Positions 19,216 to 30,167 are shown, counted from the first letter of the stretch. The stretch is DNA of 50,930 nt from Neisseria polysaccharea ATCC 43768 (GCA_000176735.1 ADBE01000098.1:1-50930); one strand, 5' to 3'. A program made the numbers and translations. Notes: generated from the letters alone by a model not told the origin.

Positions 19216-20499
19216 ATGTCCAAATCAATCAAACTCAACGTGCCGGGTCAGGCAGACTTGGAGCTGCCGGTATTGGAAGCCAGCATCGGTCACGATGTGG
19301 TTGACATTCGGGGGTTGACAAAAAATACAGGTTTGTTTTCATTTGATCCCGGATTTGTTTCAACCGCAAGCTGTGAGTCTAAAATTACTTACATCGACGG
19401 CAATCAAGGCTTGCTTTATTATCGCGGATACCCCATCGAGCAGCTGGCCGAAAAATCCGATTATTTGGAAGTCTGCCACCTGCTGATTTACGGCGAACTG
19501 CCGACTCCCGAGCAAAAGGCAGAATTTGACAATACCGTCCGCCGCCACACGATGGTGCATGAACAGCTGACTTGGTTCTTCCGGGGGTTCCGCCGCGACG
19601 CGCATCCGATGGCGATGATGGTCGGCGTGGTCGGCGCGCTGTCTGCGTTCTACCAAGACAGCTTGGACATTACCAATCCCGAACACCGCAAAATCGCGAT
19701 TTACCGCCTGATTTCCAAAATCCCTACCATTGCGGCAATGTGCTACCGCTATTCAAACGGTCTGCCGTTCAATTATCCGAAAAATAATCTTTCTTATTCC
19801 GAAAACTTCCTTCATATGATGTTCGCCACACCGTGTGAAGACTACAAACCCAATCCTGTTTTGGCACGCGCGCTCGACCGCATCTTTATTTTACATGCCG
19901 ATCACGAGCAAAACGCCTCAACTTCAACCGTCCGTTTGGCAGGGTCTTCCGGTGCGAATCCGTTTGCCTGTATTGCCGCCGGTATCGCCTGCCTGTGGGG
20001 TGCTTCGCACGGCGGTGCGAACGAAGCCGTGTTGAAAATGTTGGACGAAATCGGCGATGTGTCTAATGTTGCCGCGTACATGGAAGGTGTGAAACAGCGC
20101 AAATACCGTCTGATGGGCTTCGGTCACCGCGTGTACCGCAACATGGATCCGCGTGCCAGCATTATGCGCGAAACCTGCTATGAAGTTTTGAAAGAATTGG
20201 GTTTGGAAGACAGTCCGAAATTCAAACTGGCGATGGAATTGGAACAAATTGCACTGAAAGACCCGTTCTTTATCGAACGCAAGCTGTATCCAAACGTCGA
20301 TTTCTATTCCGGCATCGTCCTGTCCGCGCTGGGCATCCCGACCGAAATGTTTACCGTCATCTTCGCCCTGTCGCGCAGCGTAGGTTGGATTTCGCACTGG
20401 CACGAGATGATCAGCGATCCTTCGCTGAAAATCGGTCGTCCGCGCCAGCTTTATACCGGTTCGGAACGCCGCGATTATGTGCCGGCAGGAGAGAGGTAA
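19216..20499 (+). CDS. gltA: Citrate synthase (type II)
   Basis: 427 residues from ATG 19216, which follows AAAGGAGCGATAAT. Catalytic residues are in [12 protein letters not shown] (His), [13 protein letters not shown] (His) and the C-terminal [16 protein letters not shown] region; the N-terminal beta domain typical of the NADH-sensitive hexameric type is present. Condenses acetyl-CoA and oxaloacetate. A roughly 110-bp gap with one uptake sequence separates it from sdhE. Confidence 0.97.
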   Translation: MSKSIKLNVPGQADLELPVLEASIGHDVVDIRGLTKNTGLFSFDPGFVSTASCESKITYIDGNQGLLYYRGYPIEQLAEKSDYLEVCHLLIYGELPTPEQKAEFDNTVRRHTMVHEQLTWFFRGFRRDAHPMAMMVGVVGALSAFYQDSLDITNPEHRKIAIYRLISKIPTIAAMCYRYSNGLPFNYPKNNLSYSENFLHMMFATPCEDYKPNPVLARALDRIFILHADHEQNASTSTVRLAGSSGANPFACIAAGIACLWGASHGGANEAVLKMLDEIGDVSNVAAYMEGVKQRKYRLMGFGHRVYRNMDPRASIMRETCYEVLKELGLEDSPKFKLAMELEQIALKDPFFIERKLYPNVDFYSGIVLSALGIPTEMFTVIFALSRSVGWISHWHEMISDPSLKIGRPRQLYTGSERRDYVPAGER

Positions 20500-20703
20500 C
20501 ATACATTAATATATTGTCAAACAGGCAATATTAGAGAATCGGATTGCTTTCTGTACACATTTGATTGTAGTCGGATGAAATCAATACAGGCAATCCGGTT
20601 TAAAATAGGGTAGAATAAAATGTCTTTTCAGACGGCATCAGTTCAGCCGTCAGGACGCGGACTTCTACCCTTTGTTTATATTTTAAAGAAAAGAGCGCAC
20701 GCC
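20500..20703 (+). other. gltA-sucA intergenic region
   Basis: About 200 bp. A weak AT-rich hairpin (ATATTG...CAATAT, about 20511-20531) follows gltA. TAAAAT (about 20603) and TAGAAT (about 20612) are -10-like candidates. One reversed uptake sequence lies at 20627-20636. The open frame of sucA extends through here from 20620, but the ribosome-binding site AAAGAAAAGAG before 20704 and the family's N-terminus support the later start. Confidence 0.4.
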
Positions 20704-23532
20704 ATGATGGACGAAAAACTCAATTTCTCTTACCTGTTCGGTTCGAACGCACCTTACATTGAGGAATTGTACGAGGCTTTTTTGGAAAACCCCGATGCGG
20801 TGGATGAAAAATGGAAGCAGTATTTCACCGATTTGAGCAAACAGCCGGGGACGGTTGCTGTCGATGTCGCACACACACCGATTCGCGAATCATTTGTTTC
20901 TTTGGCGAAAAAGAAAATCGCATCTGCCGTTGCGGGCGGTGCGGATGAGGCAATGCTGAAAAAGCAAGTCAGCGTTTTACGGCTGATTTCTGCTTATCGT
21001 ATACAAGGCGTGGGTGCAGCCAAACTTGATCCGCTCAAACGTATCCCGCCGCGCGACATTGAAGCCCTCGATCCGAAATTCCATGGCCTGTCTGATGCCG
21101 ATATGGCGCTCCAATTCAATATGGGCGAGGGCGATTTTGCCAATCGGGGCAAACTGCCTTTATCCCAAATCATCAGCAACCTCAAACAAACCTACTGCGG
21201 CCACATCGCATTGGAATATATCTATATTCCCAATACCGAAGAGCGTCGTTGGGTACGCAATTATTTTGAAAGCGTATTGTCCACACCGAACTACAATGCC
21301 GATCAAAAACGCCGTATTTTGAAAGAAATGACTGCTGCCGAAACTTTGGAACGCTACCTGCATACCAAATACGTCGGTCAGAAACGTTTCGGCGTAGAAG
21401 GCGGCGAAAGCGCGATTGCCGGTTTGAACTACCTGATTCAAAACGCCGGTAAGGACGGCGTGGAAGAAGTCATCATCGGTATGGCGCACCGAGGCCGTCT
21501 GAATGTTTTAGTTAACATTTTGGGCAAAAAACCCGGCGATTTGTTCGCCGAATTTGAAGGCCGTGCCGAAATCAAACTGCCCAGCGGCGATGTGAAATAC
21601 CATATGGGCTTCAGCTCCGATATTGCCACGCCGCACGGTCCGATGCACGTTTCTTTGGCGTTCAACCCGTCACACTTGGAAATCGTCAATCCGGTAGTGG
21701 AAGGTTCTGCACGCGCCAAGCAAAAACGTTTGGGCGAAAACGGCCGCGATAAAGTCTTGCCCGTATTGATTCACGGCGACTCCGCATTTATCGGTTTGGG
21801 TGTCAACCAAGCGACATTCAACCTGTCTAAAACGCGCGGTTATACCACCGGCGGTACGGTTCACATCGTCATCAACAACCAAATCGGCTTTACCACTTCC
21901 GATATCCGCGATACCCGTTCAACCGTACACTGTACCGATATTGCGAAAATGGTTTCCGCCCCGGTTATCCACGTCAACGGCGATGATCCTGAGCGCGTTT
22001 GCTTTGCCATCCAAGCCGCTTTGGATTACCGCAAAAAATTCCATAAAGACATCGTGATCGACGTTGTCTGCTACCGTAAATGGGGCCACAACGAGGGCGA
22101 TGATCCGACCCTGACCCAACCGATGATGTACAAAAAAGTATCGCAACACCCAGGTGCGCGTGCTTTGTACACTGAGCAACTGATTGCCGAAGGTGTGGTA
22201 ACCCAAGCCGAGGCTGACGGTTACATCCAAGCCTACCGTGATGCTTTGGACAAAGGCGAACACGTCGAGCAAACAACGTTGAGCAACTTCCAACGCACAC
22301 AAATCGACTGGAGCAAATACCAAGGCAAAGATTGGCGCGAACACATCGAAACTGGTTTGCCTGCCGCAGATATTGAGCGTCTCACCGAGAAGTTTACCGC
22401 CGTACCGGAAGGCTTTGCCCTGCATCCGACTGCAAAACGTGTGATCGAAGCGCGTAAAGCCATGGCATCCGGCAAACAAGCCATCGACTGGGGTATGGCG
22501 GAAACCCTCGCATATGCCAGCCTTGTGACCAAGGGTCATGGCGTGCGTATCTCCGGTGAGGACTCCGGTCGCGGCACGTTCTCACACCGTCATGCCGTAT
22601 TGCACGATCAAAAACGCGAAAAATGGGACGACGGTACTTATGTTCCTCTGCGCCATATGGGCGAAGGAATGGGCGAATTCCTCGTTATCGACTCCATTTT
22701 GAACGAAGAAGCCGTGATGGCGTTCGAGTACGGCTTTGCCTGCTCCGCTCCTGACAAGCTGACCATTTGGGAAGCTCAATTCGGTGACTTCGCCAACGGC
22801 GCGCAAGTGACGATTGACCAATTCCTGTCTTCAGGCGAAACCAAATGGGGTCGTTTGTGCGGTCTGACCACCATCCTACCGCACGGTTACGATGGTCAAG
22901 GCCCCGAGCACTCTTCTGCACGCGTAGAACGTTGGTTGCAACTGTGTTCCGAGAACAATATGCAAGTCATCATGCCGTCTGAAGCGTCGCAAATGTTCCA
23001 CCTCTTGCAACGTCAAGTCTTGGGTTCATACCGCAAACCGCTGGTGATTTTCATGTCCAAACGCCTGTTGCGCTTCAAAGGTGCAATGAGCCCGCTGGAA
23101 AACTTCACCGAAGGTTCGACCTTCCGTCCGGTTATCGGCGATACAGCCGAACGTGCAAGCAACGACAGCGTGAAACGCGTGGTATTGTGTGCCGGTCAGG
23201 TTTACTATGACTTGGAAGCCGGTCGTGCCGAACGTAAACTGGAAGATGATGTTGCTATCGTCCGCGTTGAGCAGCTGTATCCGTTCCCATACGAAGAGGT
23301 TAAAGCTGAACTGGCGAAATATCCGAACGCAAAATCTGTGGTTTGGGCACAAGAAGAGCCGAAAAACCAAGGTGCGTTCTACCAAATCCGCCACCGCATC
23401 GAAGACGTTATCAGCGAAGAGCAAAAACTGTCTTATGCCGGTCGTCCAAGCAGCGCATCGCCTGCAGTGGGCTACTCAAGCAAACACATTGCTCAATTGA
23501 AACAATTGGTTGAAGACGCTTTGGCGTTGTAA
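20704..23532 (+). CDS. sucA: 2-oxoglutarate dehydrogenase E1 component
   Basis: 942 residues starting MMDEKLNFSYLFGSNAPYIEEL. The short N-terminal segment that docks to E2 is followed by the thiamine-diphosphate domain (GMAHRGRLNVLVN, HIVINNQIGFTTSD) and the transketolase-like pyrimidine domain (EDSGRGTFSHRHAVLHDQ). It decarboxylates 2-oxoglutarate and succinylates the lipoyl group of SucB. sucB and lpd follow in complex order. Confidence 0.98.
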   Translation: MMDEKLNFSYLFGSNAPYIEELYEAFLENPDAVDEKWKQYFTDLSKQPGTVAVDVAHTPIRESFVSLAKKKIASAVAGGADEAMLKKQVSVLRLISAYRIQGVGAAKLDPLKRIPPRDIEALDPKFHGLSDADMALQFNMGEGDFANRGKLPLSQIISNLKQTYCGHIALEYIYIPNTEERRWVRNYFESVLSTPNYNADQKRRILKEMTAAETLERYLHTKYVGQKRFGVEGGESAIAGLNYLIQNAGKDGVEEVIIGMAHRGRLNVLVNILGKKPGDLFAEFEGRAEIKLPSGDVKYHMGFSSDIATPHGPMHVSLAFNPSHLEIVNPVVEGSARAKQKRLGENGRDKVLPVLIHGDSAFIGLGVNQATFNLSKTRGYTTGGTVHIVINNQIGFTTSDIRDTRSTVHCTDIAKMVSAPVIHVNGDDPERVCFAIQAALDYRKKFHKDIVIDVVCYRKWGHNEGDDPTLTQPMMYKKVSQHPGARALYTEQLIAEGVVTQAEADGYIQAYRDALDKGEHVEQTTLSNFQRTQIDWSKYQGKDWREHIETGLPAADIERLTEKFTAVPEGFALHPTAKRVIEARKAMASGKQAIDWGMAETLAYASLVTKGHGVRISGEDSGRGTFSHRHAVLHDQKREKWDDGTYVPLRHMGEGMGEFLVIDSILNEEAVMAFEYGFACSAPDKLTIWEAQFGDFANGAQVTIDQFLSSGETKWGRLCGLTTILPHGYDGQGPEHSSARVERWLQLCSENNMQVIMPSEASQMFHLLQRQVLGSYRKPLVIFMSKRLLRFKGAMSPLENFTEGSTFRPVIGDTAERASNDSVKRVVLCAGQVYYDLEAGRAERKLEDDVAIVRVEQLYPFPYEEVKAELAKYPNAKSVVWAQEEPKNQGAFYQIRHRIEDVISEEQKLSYAGRPSSASPAVGYSSKHIAQLKQLVEDALAL

Positions 23533-23631
23533 ACCAAGTAGCATTCCGTCTGAGTCTGCTCAGGCGGAATGCCCATATGCAGAATGAAAAACACACAACA
23601 GGCCGTCTGAAAGGGCCATTGGAGACACAAA

Positions 23632-24822
23632 ATGATTATTGATGTAAAAGTACCTATGCTGTCTGAAAGCGTATCTGAAGGCACGCTCTTGGAATGGAAG
23701 AAAAAAGTTGGCGAAGCAGTTGCCCGTGACGAAATCCTGATCGATATCGAAACTGACAAAGTGGTTTTGGAAGTACCTTCTCCACAAGCCGGCGTATTGG
23801 TTGAAATCGTAGCGCAAGACGGTGAAACCGTTGTTGCCGACCAAGTTTTGGCACGCATCGATACAGCTGCTACTGCCGCTGCTGAAGCACCTGCAGCCGC
23901 TCCTGCCGCCCCTACCGAAGCAGCCCCGGCCGCCGCTCCTGCTGCCGCGCAAAACAACGCCGCTATGCCTGCCGCCGCCAAACTGGCTGCCGAGACCGGT
24001 GTTGATGTGAACACATTGCAAGGTTCCGGCCGTGACGGTCGCGTATTGAAAGAAGACGTACAAAATGCCGCCACTAAACCTGCCGCAGCCGCTGCTCCTA
24101 CTGTTGCACTTCCTGCCGGCGCACGTCCTGAAGAACGCGTACCGATGAGCCGCTTGCGCGCCCGTGTTGCAGAACGCCTCTTGGCTTCCCAACAAGAAAA
24201 CGCCATTCTGACTACATTCAACGAAGTCAACATGAAACCAATCATGGACTTGCGTGCGAAGTACAAAGAAAAATTCGAGAAAGAACACGGCGTAAAACTG
24301 GGCTTTATGTCCTTCTTCGTTAAAGCCGCTGTTGCCGCCCTGAAAAAATATCCGGTTGTGAATGCTTCTGTTGACGGCAAAGACATCGTGTACCACGGCT
24401 ACTTCGACATCGGTATCGCCATCGGCAGCCCACGCGGTCTGGTTGTGCCAATCCTGCGCGATGCCGACCAAATGAGCATTGCCGACATCGAACAAGCAAT
24501 TGTTGATTACGCGAAAAAAGCCAAAGACGGCAAAATCGCTATCGAAGATCTGACCGGCGGTACATTCAGTATTACCAATGGCGGTACTTTCGGTTCTATG
24601 ATGTCTACCCCGATCATCAACCCGCCTCAATCTGCGATTTTGGGTATGCACGCCACTAAAGAGCGCGCTGTGGTTGAAAATGGCCAAGTTGTTGTCCGTC
24701 CAATGATGTATCTGGCTCTGTCTTACGACCATCGTATCATCGACGGCCGCGAAGCTGTATTGACCTTGGTAGCCATTAAAGACGCGTTGGAAGACCCAGC
24801 TCGCCTGTTATTGGATCTGTAA
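23632..24822 (+). CDS. sucB: Dihydrolipoamide succinyltransferase E2
   Basis: 396 residues. A single lipoyl domain with the modified lysine at [11 protein letters not shown] (Lys43), an Ala/Pro-rich linker (about 80-110), a peripheral subunit-binding domain ([29 protein letters not shown]), a second Ala-rich linker, and the catalytic domain ending [12 protein letters not shown] with the active-site His and Asp. It builds the core of the 2-oxoglutarate dehydrogenase complex. An uptake-sequence terminator follows. Confidence 0.98.
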   Translation: MIIDVKVPMLSESVSEGTLLEWKKKVGEAVARDEILIDIETDKVVLEVPSPQAGVLVEIVAQDGETVVADQVLARIDTAATAAAEAPAAAPAAPTEAAPAAAPAAAQNNAAMPAAAKLAAETGVDVNTLQGSGRDGRVLKEDVQNAATKPAAAAAPTVALPAGARPEERVPMSRLRARVAERLLASQQENAILTTFNEVNMKPIMDLRAKYKEKFEKEHGVKLGFMSFFVKAAVAALKKYPVVNASVDGKDIVYHGYFDIGIAIGSPRGLVVPILRDADQMSIADIEQAIVDYAKKAKDGKIAIEDLTGGTFSITNGGTFGSMMSTPIINPPQSAILGMHATKERAVVENGQVVVRPMMYLALSYDHRIIDGREAVLTLVAIKDALEDPARLLLDL

Positions 24823-24826
24823 TCGT

Positions 24827-24873
24827 TTCAGACGGCCTTTTATTTGTTAATGAAAAGGCCGTCTGAATTTTTA
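24827..24873 (+). terminator. Strong uptake-sequence terminator between sucB and lpd
   Basis: TTCAGACGGCCTTTT pairs with AAAAGGCCGTCTGAA across an 11-base loop and is followed by TTTTTATTT. It implies that lpd has its own promoter. Confidence 0.88.
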
Positions 24874-24924
24874 TTTAGATGTAGCGTAATGTAGTATCGT
24901 GCTACAATAGGCTCAATGAACGAT

Positions 24925-24987
24925 TGAGGTCGTCTGAAACATTTGATTCGAATGAATCGACAGATATGGACTTTCAGACGGCCTTTT
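24925..24987 (+). repeat. Second inverted uptake-sequence pair before lpd
   Basis: GGTCGTCTGAAA (about 24927) and TTTCAGACGGCC (about 24974-24985) form a long-looped stem, followed by TTTTCTTAAAA. Two terminator-like structures lie within 160 bp upstream of lpd. The first member uses the variant GTCGTCTGAA. Confidence 0.55.
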
Positions 24988-25081
24988 CTTAAAACCATCA
25001 AAACGCAGTCATTCAAAATAAAAAAGAAACAAAAAGTATCGTTTTTATTTTGAGATACTGCCAAAAGCAAAGGATGACACG

Positions 25082-26536
25082 ATGTCTCAATATGATGTAG
25101 TAGTGATTGGTGCAGGCCCGGGCGGATACGTTGCCGCCATCCGTGCCGCGCAACTGGGTTTCAAAACCGTTTGCGTTGACGCAGGTGTTAACAAAGCGGG
25201 CAATGCCCCGGCATTGGGCGGCACTTGCTTGAACGTAGGCTGTATTCCTTCCAAAGCCCTGTTGCAATCCAGCGAACATTTCCACGCTGCGCAACACGAG
25301 TTTGCCGAACACGGTATCACTGTCGGCGACGTAAAATTTGACGCGGCCAAAATGATTGAGCGCAAAGATGCCATCGTGACCAAGCTGACCGGCGGCGTGA
25401 AATTCCTGTTCCAAAAAAACAAAGTAACCAGCCTGTTCGGTACGGCTTCTTTTGCCGGTAAAAATGGCGATGCTTATCAAATCGAAGTCGATAACAAAGG
25501 CGAGAAAACCGTTATCGAAGCCAAACACGTCATCGTAGCCACCGGTTCCGTACCGCGTCCGCTGCCACAAGTCGCTATCGACAATGTGAACGTATTGGAC
25601 AACGAAGGCGCATTGAACCTGACTGAAGTACCTGCCAAACTCGGCGTGATCGGTTCCGGCGTGATTGGTTTGGAAATGGGTTCTGTATGGAACCGCGTGG
25701 GTGCAGAAGTTACCATTCTTGAAGCTGCGCCGACCTTCCTGGCTGCCGCCGACCAACAAATCGCCAAAGAAGCCTTCAAATACTTCACCAAAGAGCAAGG
25801 CTTGAGCATTGAATTGGGCGTGAAAATCGGCGACATCAAATCTGAAGGCAAAGGCGTTTCCGTTGCTTACGAAACTGCTGCCGGCGAAGCCAAAACCGAA
25901 GTATTCGACAAACTGATCGTTGCCATCGGCCGTATTCCAAACACCAAAGGCCTGAACGCCGAAGCCGTAGGCTTGGAAAAAGACGAGCGCGGTTTCATCA
26001 AAGTAGATGGCGAATGCCGTACCAACCTGCCTAACGTATGGGCAATCGGCGACGTGGTTCGCGGCCCGATGTTGGCACACAAAGCCAGCGACGAAGGCGT
26101 TGCCGTTGCCGAGCGTATTGCCGGTCAAAAACCGCATATCGACTTCAACAACGTACCGTTTGTTATTTACACCGACCCTGAAATCGCTTGGGTGGGTAAA
26201 ACCGAAGAACAACTCAAAGCCGAAGGCGTGGAGTACAAAAAAGGTACTTCAGGTTTCGGCGCAAACGGTCGCGCATTGGCAATGGGCAAAGCCAAAGGTA
26301 CGGTTAAAGTGTTGGCAGATGCCAAAACCGACCGCATTTTGGGTGTACACATGATTGGCCCGGTTGTCAGCGAATTGGTTACCGAAGGCGTGACTGCGCT
26401 CGAATTCTTCGCCAGCAGCGAAGACATCGCCCGCATTATCCATGCCCACCCAACCTTGTCCGAAGTCGGTTCACGAAGCTGCCTTGGCGGCCGACAAACG
26501 CGCTTTGCATGGCTAATCAGGTCAAGTAAAGCATAA
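25082..26536 (+). CDS. lpd: Dihydrolipoamide dehydrogenase E3, C-terminus altered by a one-base insertion
   Basis: FAD motif [17 protein letters not shown], redox cysteines [16 protein letters not shown] motif [13 protein letters not shown] and the catalytic His-Glu pair in HAHPTLSE are all intact. Directly after this, at 26467-26469 (GAAGTCGGTTCAC), the frame shifts: the expected tail [16 protein letters not shown], still readable in the next frame and ending in TAA at 26514-26516, is replaced by [15 protein letters not shown]... Removing one base restores a 477-residue protein; as it stands 484 residues are encoded. The shift comes after the catalytic residues but removes the final interface helix. 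It is either a real mutation or a sequencing error. Confidence 0.93.
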   Translation: MSQYDVVVIGAGPGGYVAAIRAAQLGFKTVCVDAGVNKAGNAPALGGTCLNVGCIPSKALLQSSEHFHAAQHEFAEHGITVGDVKFDAAKMIERKDAIVTKLTGGVKFLFQKNKVTSLFGTASFAGKNGDAYQIEVDNKGEKTVIEAKHVIVATGSVPRPLPQVAIDNVNVLDNEGALNLTEVPAKLGVIGSGVIGLEMGSVWNRVGAEVTILEAAPTFLAAADQQIAKEAFKYFTKEQGLSIELGVKIGDIKSEGKGVSVAYETAAGEAKTEVFDKLIVAIGRIPNTKGLNAEAVGLEKDERGFIKVDGECRTNLPNVWAIGDVVRGPMLAHKASDEGVAVAERIAGQKPHIDFNNVPFVIYTDPEIAWVGKTEEQLKAEGVEYKKGTSGFGANGRALAMGKAKGTVKVLADAKTDRILGVHMIGPVVSELVTEGVTALEFFASSEDIARIIHAHPTLSEVGSRSCLGGRQTRFAWLIRSSKA

Positions 26537-26569
26537 AAGGTCGTCTGAAAAAGTTTCAGACGACCTTTT
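26535..26569. terminator. Variant uptake-sequence terminator after lpd
   Basis: AAAAGGTCGTCTGAAA and TTTCAGACGACCTTTT around AAG form a perfect 16-bp stem. Both arms carry the GTCGTCTGAA variant. Confidence 0.9.
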
Positions 26570-26700
26570 CGGAAAGATGAATATTCGGAAAATGTTTTTG
26601 ATTTAAATTAGACTTTTGATAGATTCTATTCTTTGGTATAAATTATTGTTGTATTTGAAGTGAAATTTCATAGGTTAATTTTTATTGATGAAAGATATTT

Positions 26701-27417
26701 ATGGCATATATTAATATACTCGCGGGAAGTTTTCAGTCTTGTAAAGCTAGATTTGATAAAAATTTCATTACAATACCTAAAATAGGAAAAATTGCGCTAC
26801 TCGATATTCAATCTTATGAAGTGACAGATGGTGATGTTATCGAAATCAAGCTGTTCGATGGTAGGAAAATGCTCATTGAAAAAAGCGATTCTTTTTTGAA
26901 GACTATTAAAACAGCTTTATATAATGAACCAGAGAATGATGAAGAAAGAACAAAACTTTACCATCAACGTAAAATTGAAGATAAAATTAAGACCGAAAGA
27001 AAGAAAAAAATTAAAGTAATAGGTGTTGGAGTTTTTGTATTATTTGTTGTTGCTATGTGTTCAATCCCGAAAAAAGAATTAACACCGGAAGAGCAGGCAG
27101 AAATAGCTAAAGTTAGGGCTGAAAAAAATGCCGAAGAAGCAAGAAAAGATAAAGAACGAGAAGAATTTGAGAAACATCAAAAAATTACAGTGATATCACA
27201 ATCTTTGGTGCGTAATAGTTTAAAAGACCCCGATTCGGCTGAATTTAAGAATCAAGATGGACAGTGTGGGGAAGTAAATTCTAAAAATGGTTTTGGTGGT
27301 TATACTGGATTTACTCGGTACATTGTTGTAAATGAGAATTTAATTGCTCTTGAAGGGGAGAATATGAAAAGTAGTGAATTCTCAAAAATTTGGAATAAAG
27401 TCTGTGTTAAAAAATAG
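26701..27417 (+). CDS. AT-rich gene for a single-helix membrane protein with a CGEVN..GGYTGF domain
   Basis: 238 residues. A small N-terminal domain (1-75) of PH-like or beta-sandwich look (IPKIGKIALLDIQSYEV... LFDGRKMLIEKSD), a basic segment, one membrane helix (about 103-122, IKVIGVGVFVLFVVAMC), a charged coiled coil (about 126-162), and a C-terminal domain with SLKDPDSAEFKNQ and CGEVNSKNGFGGYTGF, a motif I have seen in many uncharacterised bacterial and phage proteins. Much more AT-rich than the surrounding TCA genes, so probably acquired. Function unknown. Confidence 0.72.
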   Translation: MAYINILAGSFQSCKARFDKNFITIPKIGKIALLDIQSYEVTDGDVIEIKLFDGRKMLIEKSDSFLKTIKTALYNEPENDEERTKLYHQRKIEDKIKTERKKKIKVIGVGVFVLFVVAMCSIPKKELTPEEQAEIAKVRAEKNAEEARKDKEREEFEKHQKITVISQSLVRNSLKDPDSAEFKNQDGQCGEVNSKNGFGGYTGFTRYIVVNENLIALEGENMKSSEFSKIWNKVCVKK

Positions 27418-27477
27418 TATTCTAATCTACTATATGATTTGATTTTTTAAGATTAAATTCACAGACAGCATTTAATT

Positions 27478-27765
27478 ATGAATAAAGAAGTAATCGGTAT
27501 CCTGTTTATACCGATGGGCATCATCAGCATGTGTATGGCCGCATTGTGGCAGATGTATGTGATGATGACCGAAACTTATACGCTCAACCGTTTCAAAGAT
27601 AAAGAATTGGTTTGGCGCGTGGCATTGTTGTTTATCAGTTTCAGCCTTGCCGTTTATCTGCTCTGCCCGAATTCGCGTAAAAAAGGCATTGTCTTTTTTA
27701 TTCTCGGAGGAGGCGGCGCAACCATGTATCTGCTGGCGCGGATGTGGTTGCCTTTCAGCAAGTGA
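27478..27765 (+). CDS. Small membrane protein between lpd and sucC
   Basis: 95 residues with three hydrophobic segments: IGILFIPMGIISMCMAALWQM, VALLFISFSLAVYLLC and KGIVFFILGGGGATMYLLARM. No family recognised. Start codon ATG 27478 without a clear ribosome-binding site. It ends about 100 bp before sucC. Confidence 0.65.
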   Translation: MNKEVIGILFIPMGIISMCMAALWQMYVMMTETYTLNRFKDKELVWRVALLFISFSLAVYLLCPNSRKKGIVFFILGGGGATMYLLARMWLPFSK

Positions 27766-27863
27766 AACGACGATTTTCCGACCGCCGAAAGGTAGTCTGA
27801 AACGCACGGGCTTGCCATTTGGAGGCAAACTCGGGGCATTCCACTAATCTAAAGGAGAAATCC

Positions 27864-29030
27864 ATGAATTTACACGAGTATCAGGCTAAAGAACTGCTGG
27901 CTAGCTACGGTTTGCCCGTACAAGGCGGTATTTTGGCACACAACGGCGAAGAAGCCGCTGCAGCTTACGACAAATTGGGCGGCAAATTCGCTGTTGTCAA
28001 AGCACAAGTACACGCCGGCGGTCGCGGTAAAGCAGGCGGCGTAAAAGTCGTCAAAAGCCGCGAAGAAGCCAAAGAAGTGGCTGAAAGCCTGATTGGCACC
28101 AACTTGGTAACTTACCAAACCGATGCCAACGGCCAACCTGTCAACAGCGTTTTGGTTTGCGAAGACATGTATCCGGTTCAAACCGAGCTGTACTTGGGCG
28201 CAGTGGTTGACCGTTCTACCCGCCGCATTACATTCATGGCTTCTACCGAAGGCGGCGTGGAAATCGAAAAAGTTGCTGCCGAAACTCCTGAAAAAATCTT
28301 CAAAGTAACCGTTGATCCGCTGGTTGGCCTGCAACCTTGCCAAGCGCGCGAAGTGGCGTTCCAACTGGGCTTGAAAGACAAACAAATCAACGAGTTCGTC
28401 AAACTGATGACCGGTGCGTACAAAGCATTTGTCGACAACGACTTCGCCTTGTTTGAAGTAAACCCGCTGGCAGTTCGCGAAAACGGCGCACTGGCTTGCG
28501 TAGACGGCAAAATCGGCATCGACAGCAACGCGCTCTACCGCCTGCCGAAAATCGCTGAATTGCGCGACAAATCTCAAGAAAACGAACGTGAGCTGAAAGC
28601 TTCCGAATTCGACCTGAACTATGTTGCCCTGGAAGGCAACATCGGCTGTATGGTTAATGGTGCCGGTTTGGCGATGGCAACCATGGACATCATCAAACTC
28701 AAAGGCGGCCAACCTGCCAACTTCTTGGACGTTGGTGGCGGCGCAACCAAAGACCGCGTGGTTGAAGCGTTCAAACTGATTTTGGAAGACAAATCCGTTA
28801 AAGGCGTATTGATCAACATCTTCGGCGGTATCGTACGTTGCGACATGATTGCGGAAGCCATCGTGGCAGCCGTTAAAGAAATCAACGTCAACGTTCCTGT
28901 TGTTGTTCGTTTGGAAGGTAACAACGCCGAACTCGGCGCGAAAATCCTGAACGAATCAGGTCTGAAACTGACTTCTGCAGACGGCCTGAATGACGCAGCC
29001 GAAAAAATTGTTGCAGCCGTAAACGCCTAA
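27864..29030 (+). CDS. sucC: Succinyl-CoA synthetase beta subunit
   Basis: 388 residues from ATG 27864 (AAAGGAGAAATCC upstream). ATP-grasp domain at the N-terminus ([36 protein letters not shown]) and the CoA-ligase C-terminal domain with [16 protein letters not shown]. With SucD it makes ATP or GTP from succinyl-CoA. Ten bases separate it from sucD. Confidence 0.98.
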   Translation: MNLHEYQAKELLASYGLPVQGGILAHNGEEAAAAYDKLGGKFAVVKAQVHAGGRGKAGGVKVVKSREEAKEVAESLIGTNLVTYQTDANGQPVNSVLVCEDMYPVQTELYLGAVVDRSTRRITFMASTEGGVEIEKVAAETPEKIFKVTVDPLVGLQPCQAREVAFQLGLKDKQINEFVKLMTGAYKAFVDNDFALFEVNPLAVRENGALACVDGKIGIDSNALYRLPKIAELRDKSQENERELKASEFDLNYVALEGNIGCMVNGAGLAMATMDIIKLKGGQPANFLDVGGGATKDRVVEAFKLILEDKSVKGVLINIFGGIVRCDMIAEAIVAAVKEINVNVPVVVRLEGNNAELGAKILNESGLKLTSADGLNDAAEKIVAAVNA

Positions 29031-29040
29031 GGAGAAAAGA

Positions 29041-29931
29041 ATGAGCGTATTGATTAATAAAGACACCAAAGTATTGGTTCAAGGTTTCACCGGTAAAAAC
29101 GGTACTTTCCACTCCGAACAAGCTCTGGCTTACGGCACTAAAGTTGTCGGCGGCGTTACCCCAGGCAAAGGCGGTCAAACCCACCTGAACCTGCCTGTAT
29201 TCAACACCATGAAAGAAGCCGTTAAAGAAACCGGCGCGGACGCATCTGTAATTTACGTTCCAGCTCCGTTTGTTTTGGATTCTATCGTTGAAGCCGTTGA
29301 TTCAGGCGTAGGCTTGGTCGTTGTGATTACCGAAGGCGTTCCGACTCTGGACATGCTCAAAGCCAAACGCTACTTGGAAACCAACGGCAACGGTACCCGC
29401 TTGGTCGGCCCTAACTGCCCAGGCGTGATTACTCCGGGTGAGTGCAAAATCGGCATTATGCCGGGCCACATCCACACTCCGGGCCGCATCGGTATTATTT
29501 CCCGTTCCGGTACATTGACTTACGAAGCCGTGGCACAAACCACCAAACTGGGCTTGGGTCAATCAACCTGTATCGGTATCGGCGGCGACCCGATTCCTGG
29601 TATGAACCAAATCGACGCACTGAAACTCTTCCAAGAAGACCCAGATACCGACGCCATCATCATGATCGGTGAAATCGGCGGTACTGCGGAAGAAGAAGCA
29701 GCCGAATACATCCAATCCAACGTAACCAAACCTGTTGTAGGTTATATCGCTGGTGTTACCGCTCCTAAAGGCAAACGCATGGGTCACGCCGGTGCGATTA
29801 TCTCCGGCGGTAAAGGTACTGCCGAAGAAAAATTCGCCGCGTTTGAAAAAGCCGGTATCGCTTACACCCGCAGCCCTGCCGAGTTGGGCACTACCATGCT
29901 GGAAGTGTTGAAAGCAAAAGGTTTGGCATAA
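29041..29931 (+). CDS. sucD: Succinyl-CoA synthetase alpha subunit
   Basis: 296 residues. CoA-binding Rossmann domain ([22 protein letters not shown]) and the ligase domain with the phosphohistidine loop [33 protein letters not shown] is the dinucleotide-like segment. GGAGAAAAG precedes the ATG. Ends the TCA cluster. Confidence 0.98.
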   Translation: MSVLINKDTKVLVQGFTGKNGTFHSEQALAYGTKVVGGVTPGKGGQTHLNLPVFNTMKEAVKETGADASVIYVPAPFVLDSIVEAVDSGVGLVVVITEGVPTLDMLKAKRYLETNGNGTRLVGPNCPGVITPGECKIGIMPGHIHTPGRIGIISRSGTLTYEAVAQTTKLGLGQSTCIGIGGDPIPGMNQIDALKLFQEDPDTDAIIMIGEIGGTAEEEAAEYIQSNVTKPVVGYIAGVTAPKGKRMGHAGAIISGGKGTAEEKFAAFEKAGIAYTRSPAELGTTMLEVLKAKGLA

Positions 29932-29957
29932 TCAGGTTTGACAACTGATTGAACATC

Positions 29958-30000
29958 AAATGCCGTCTGAAACCGGAAATCAGGTTTCAGACGGCATTTT
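29958..30000 (+). terminator. Uptake-sequence terminator after sucD
   Basis: AAATGCCGTCTGAAACC and GGTTTCAGACGGCATTTT around an 8-base loop. Confidence 0.9.
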
Positions 30001-30167
30001 GTTTGTCATTTCAAAAAGAGGCAGCCTCAACATACCCACATTATTTTTTGCCCTTTGAGGTAGTCAGAATATTTATCGGTCAAACAGGAGCAAACCCGTA
30101 AGTCAGGTTGCACACGCCTTGTTTGAAGTCCGGGAATGGATAAGTATCGCATTTGAAAAGACTGATA
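30001..30167. other. Intergenic region after sucD, nothing recognised
   Basis: About 165 bp between the sucD terminator and the RAYT remnant. No convincing gene, repeat or promoter was found. Confidence 0.4.
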
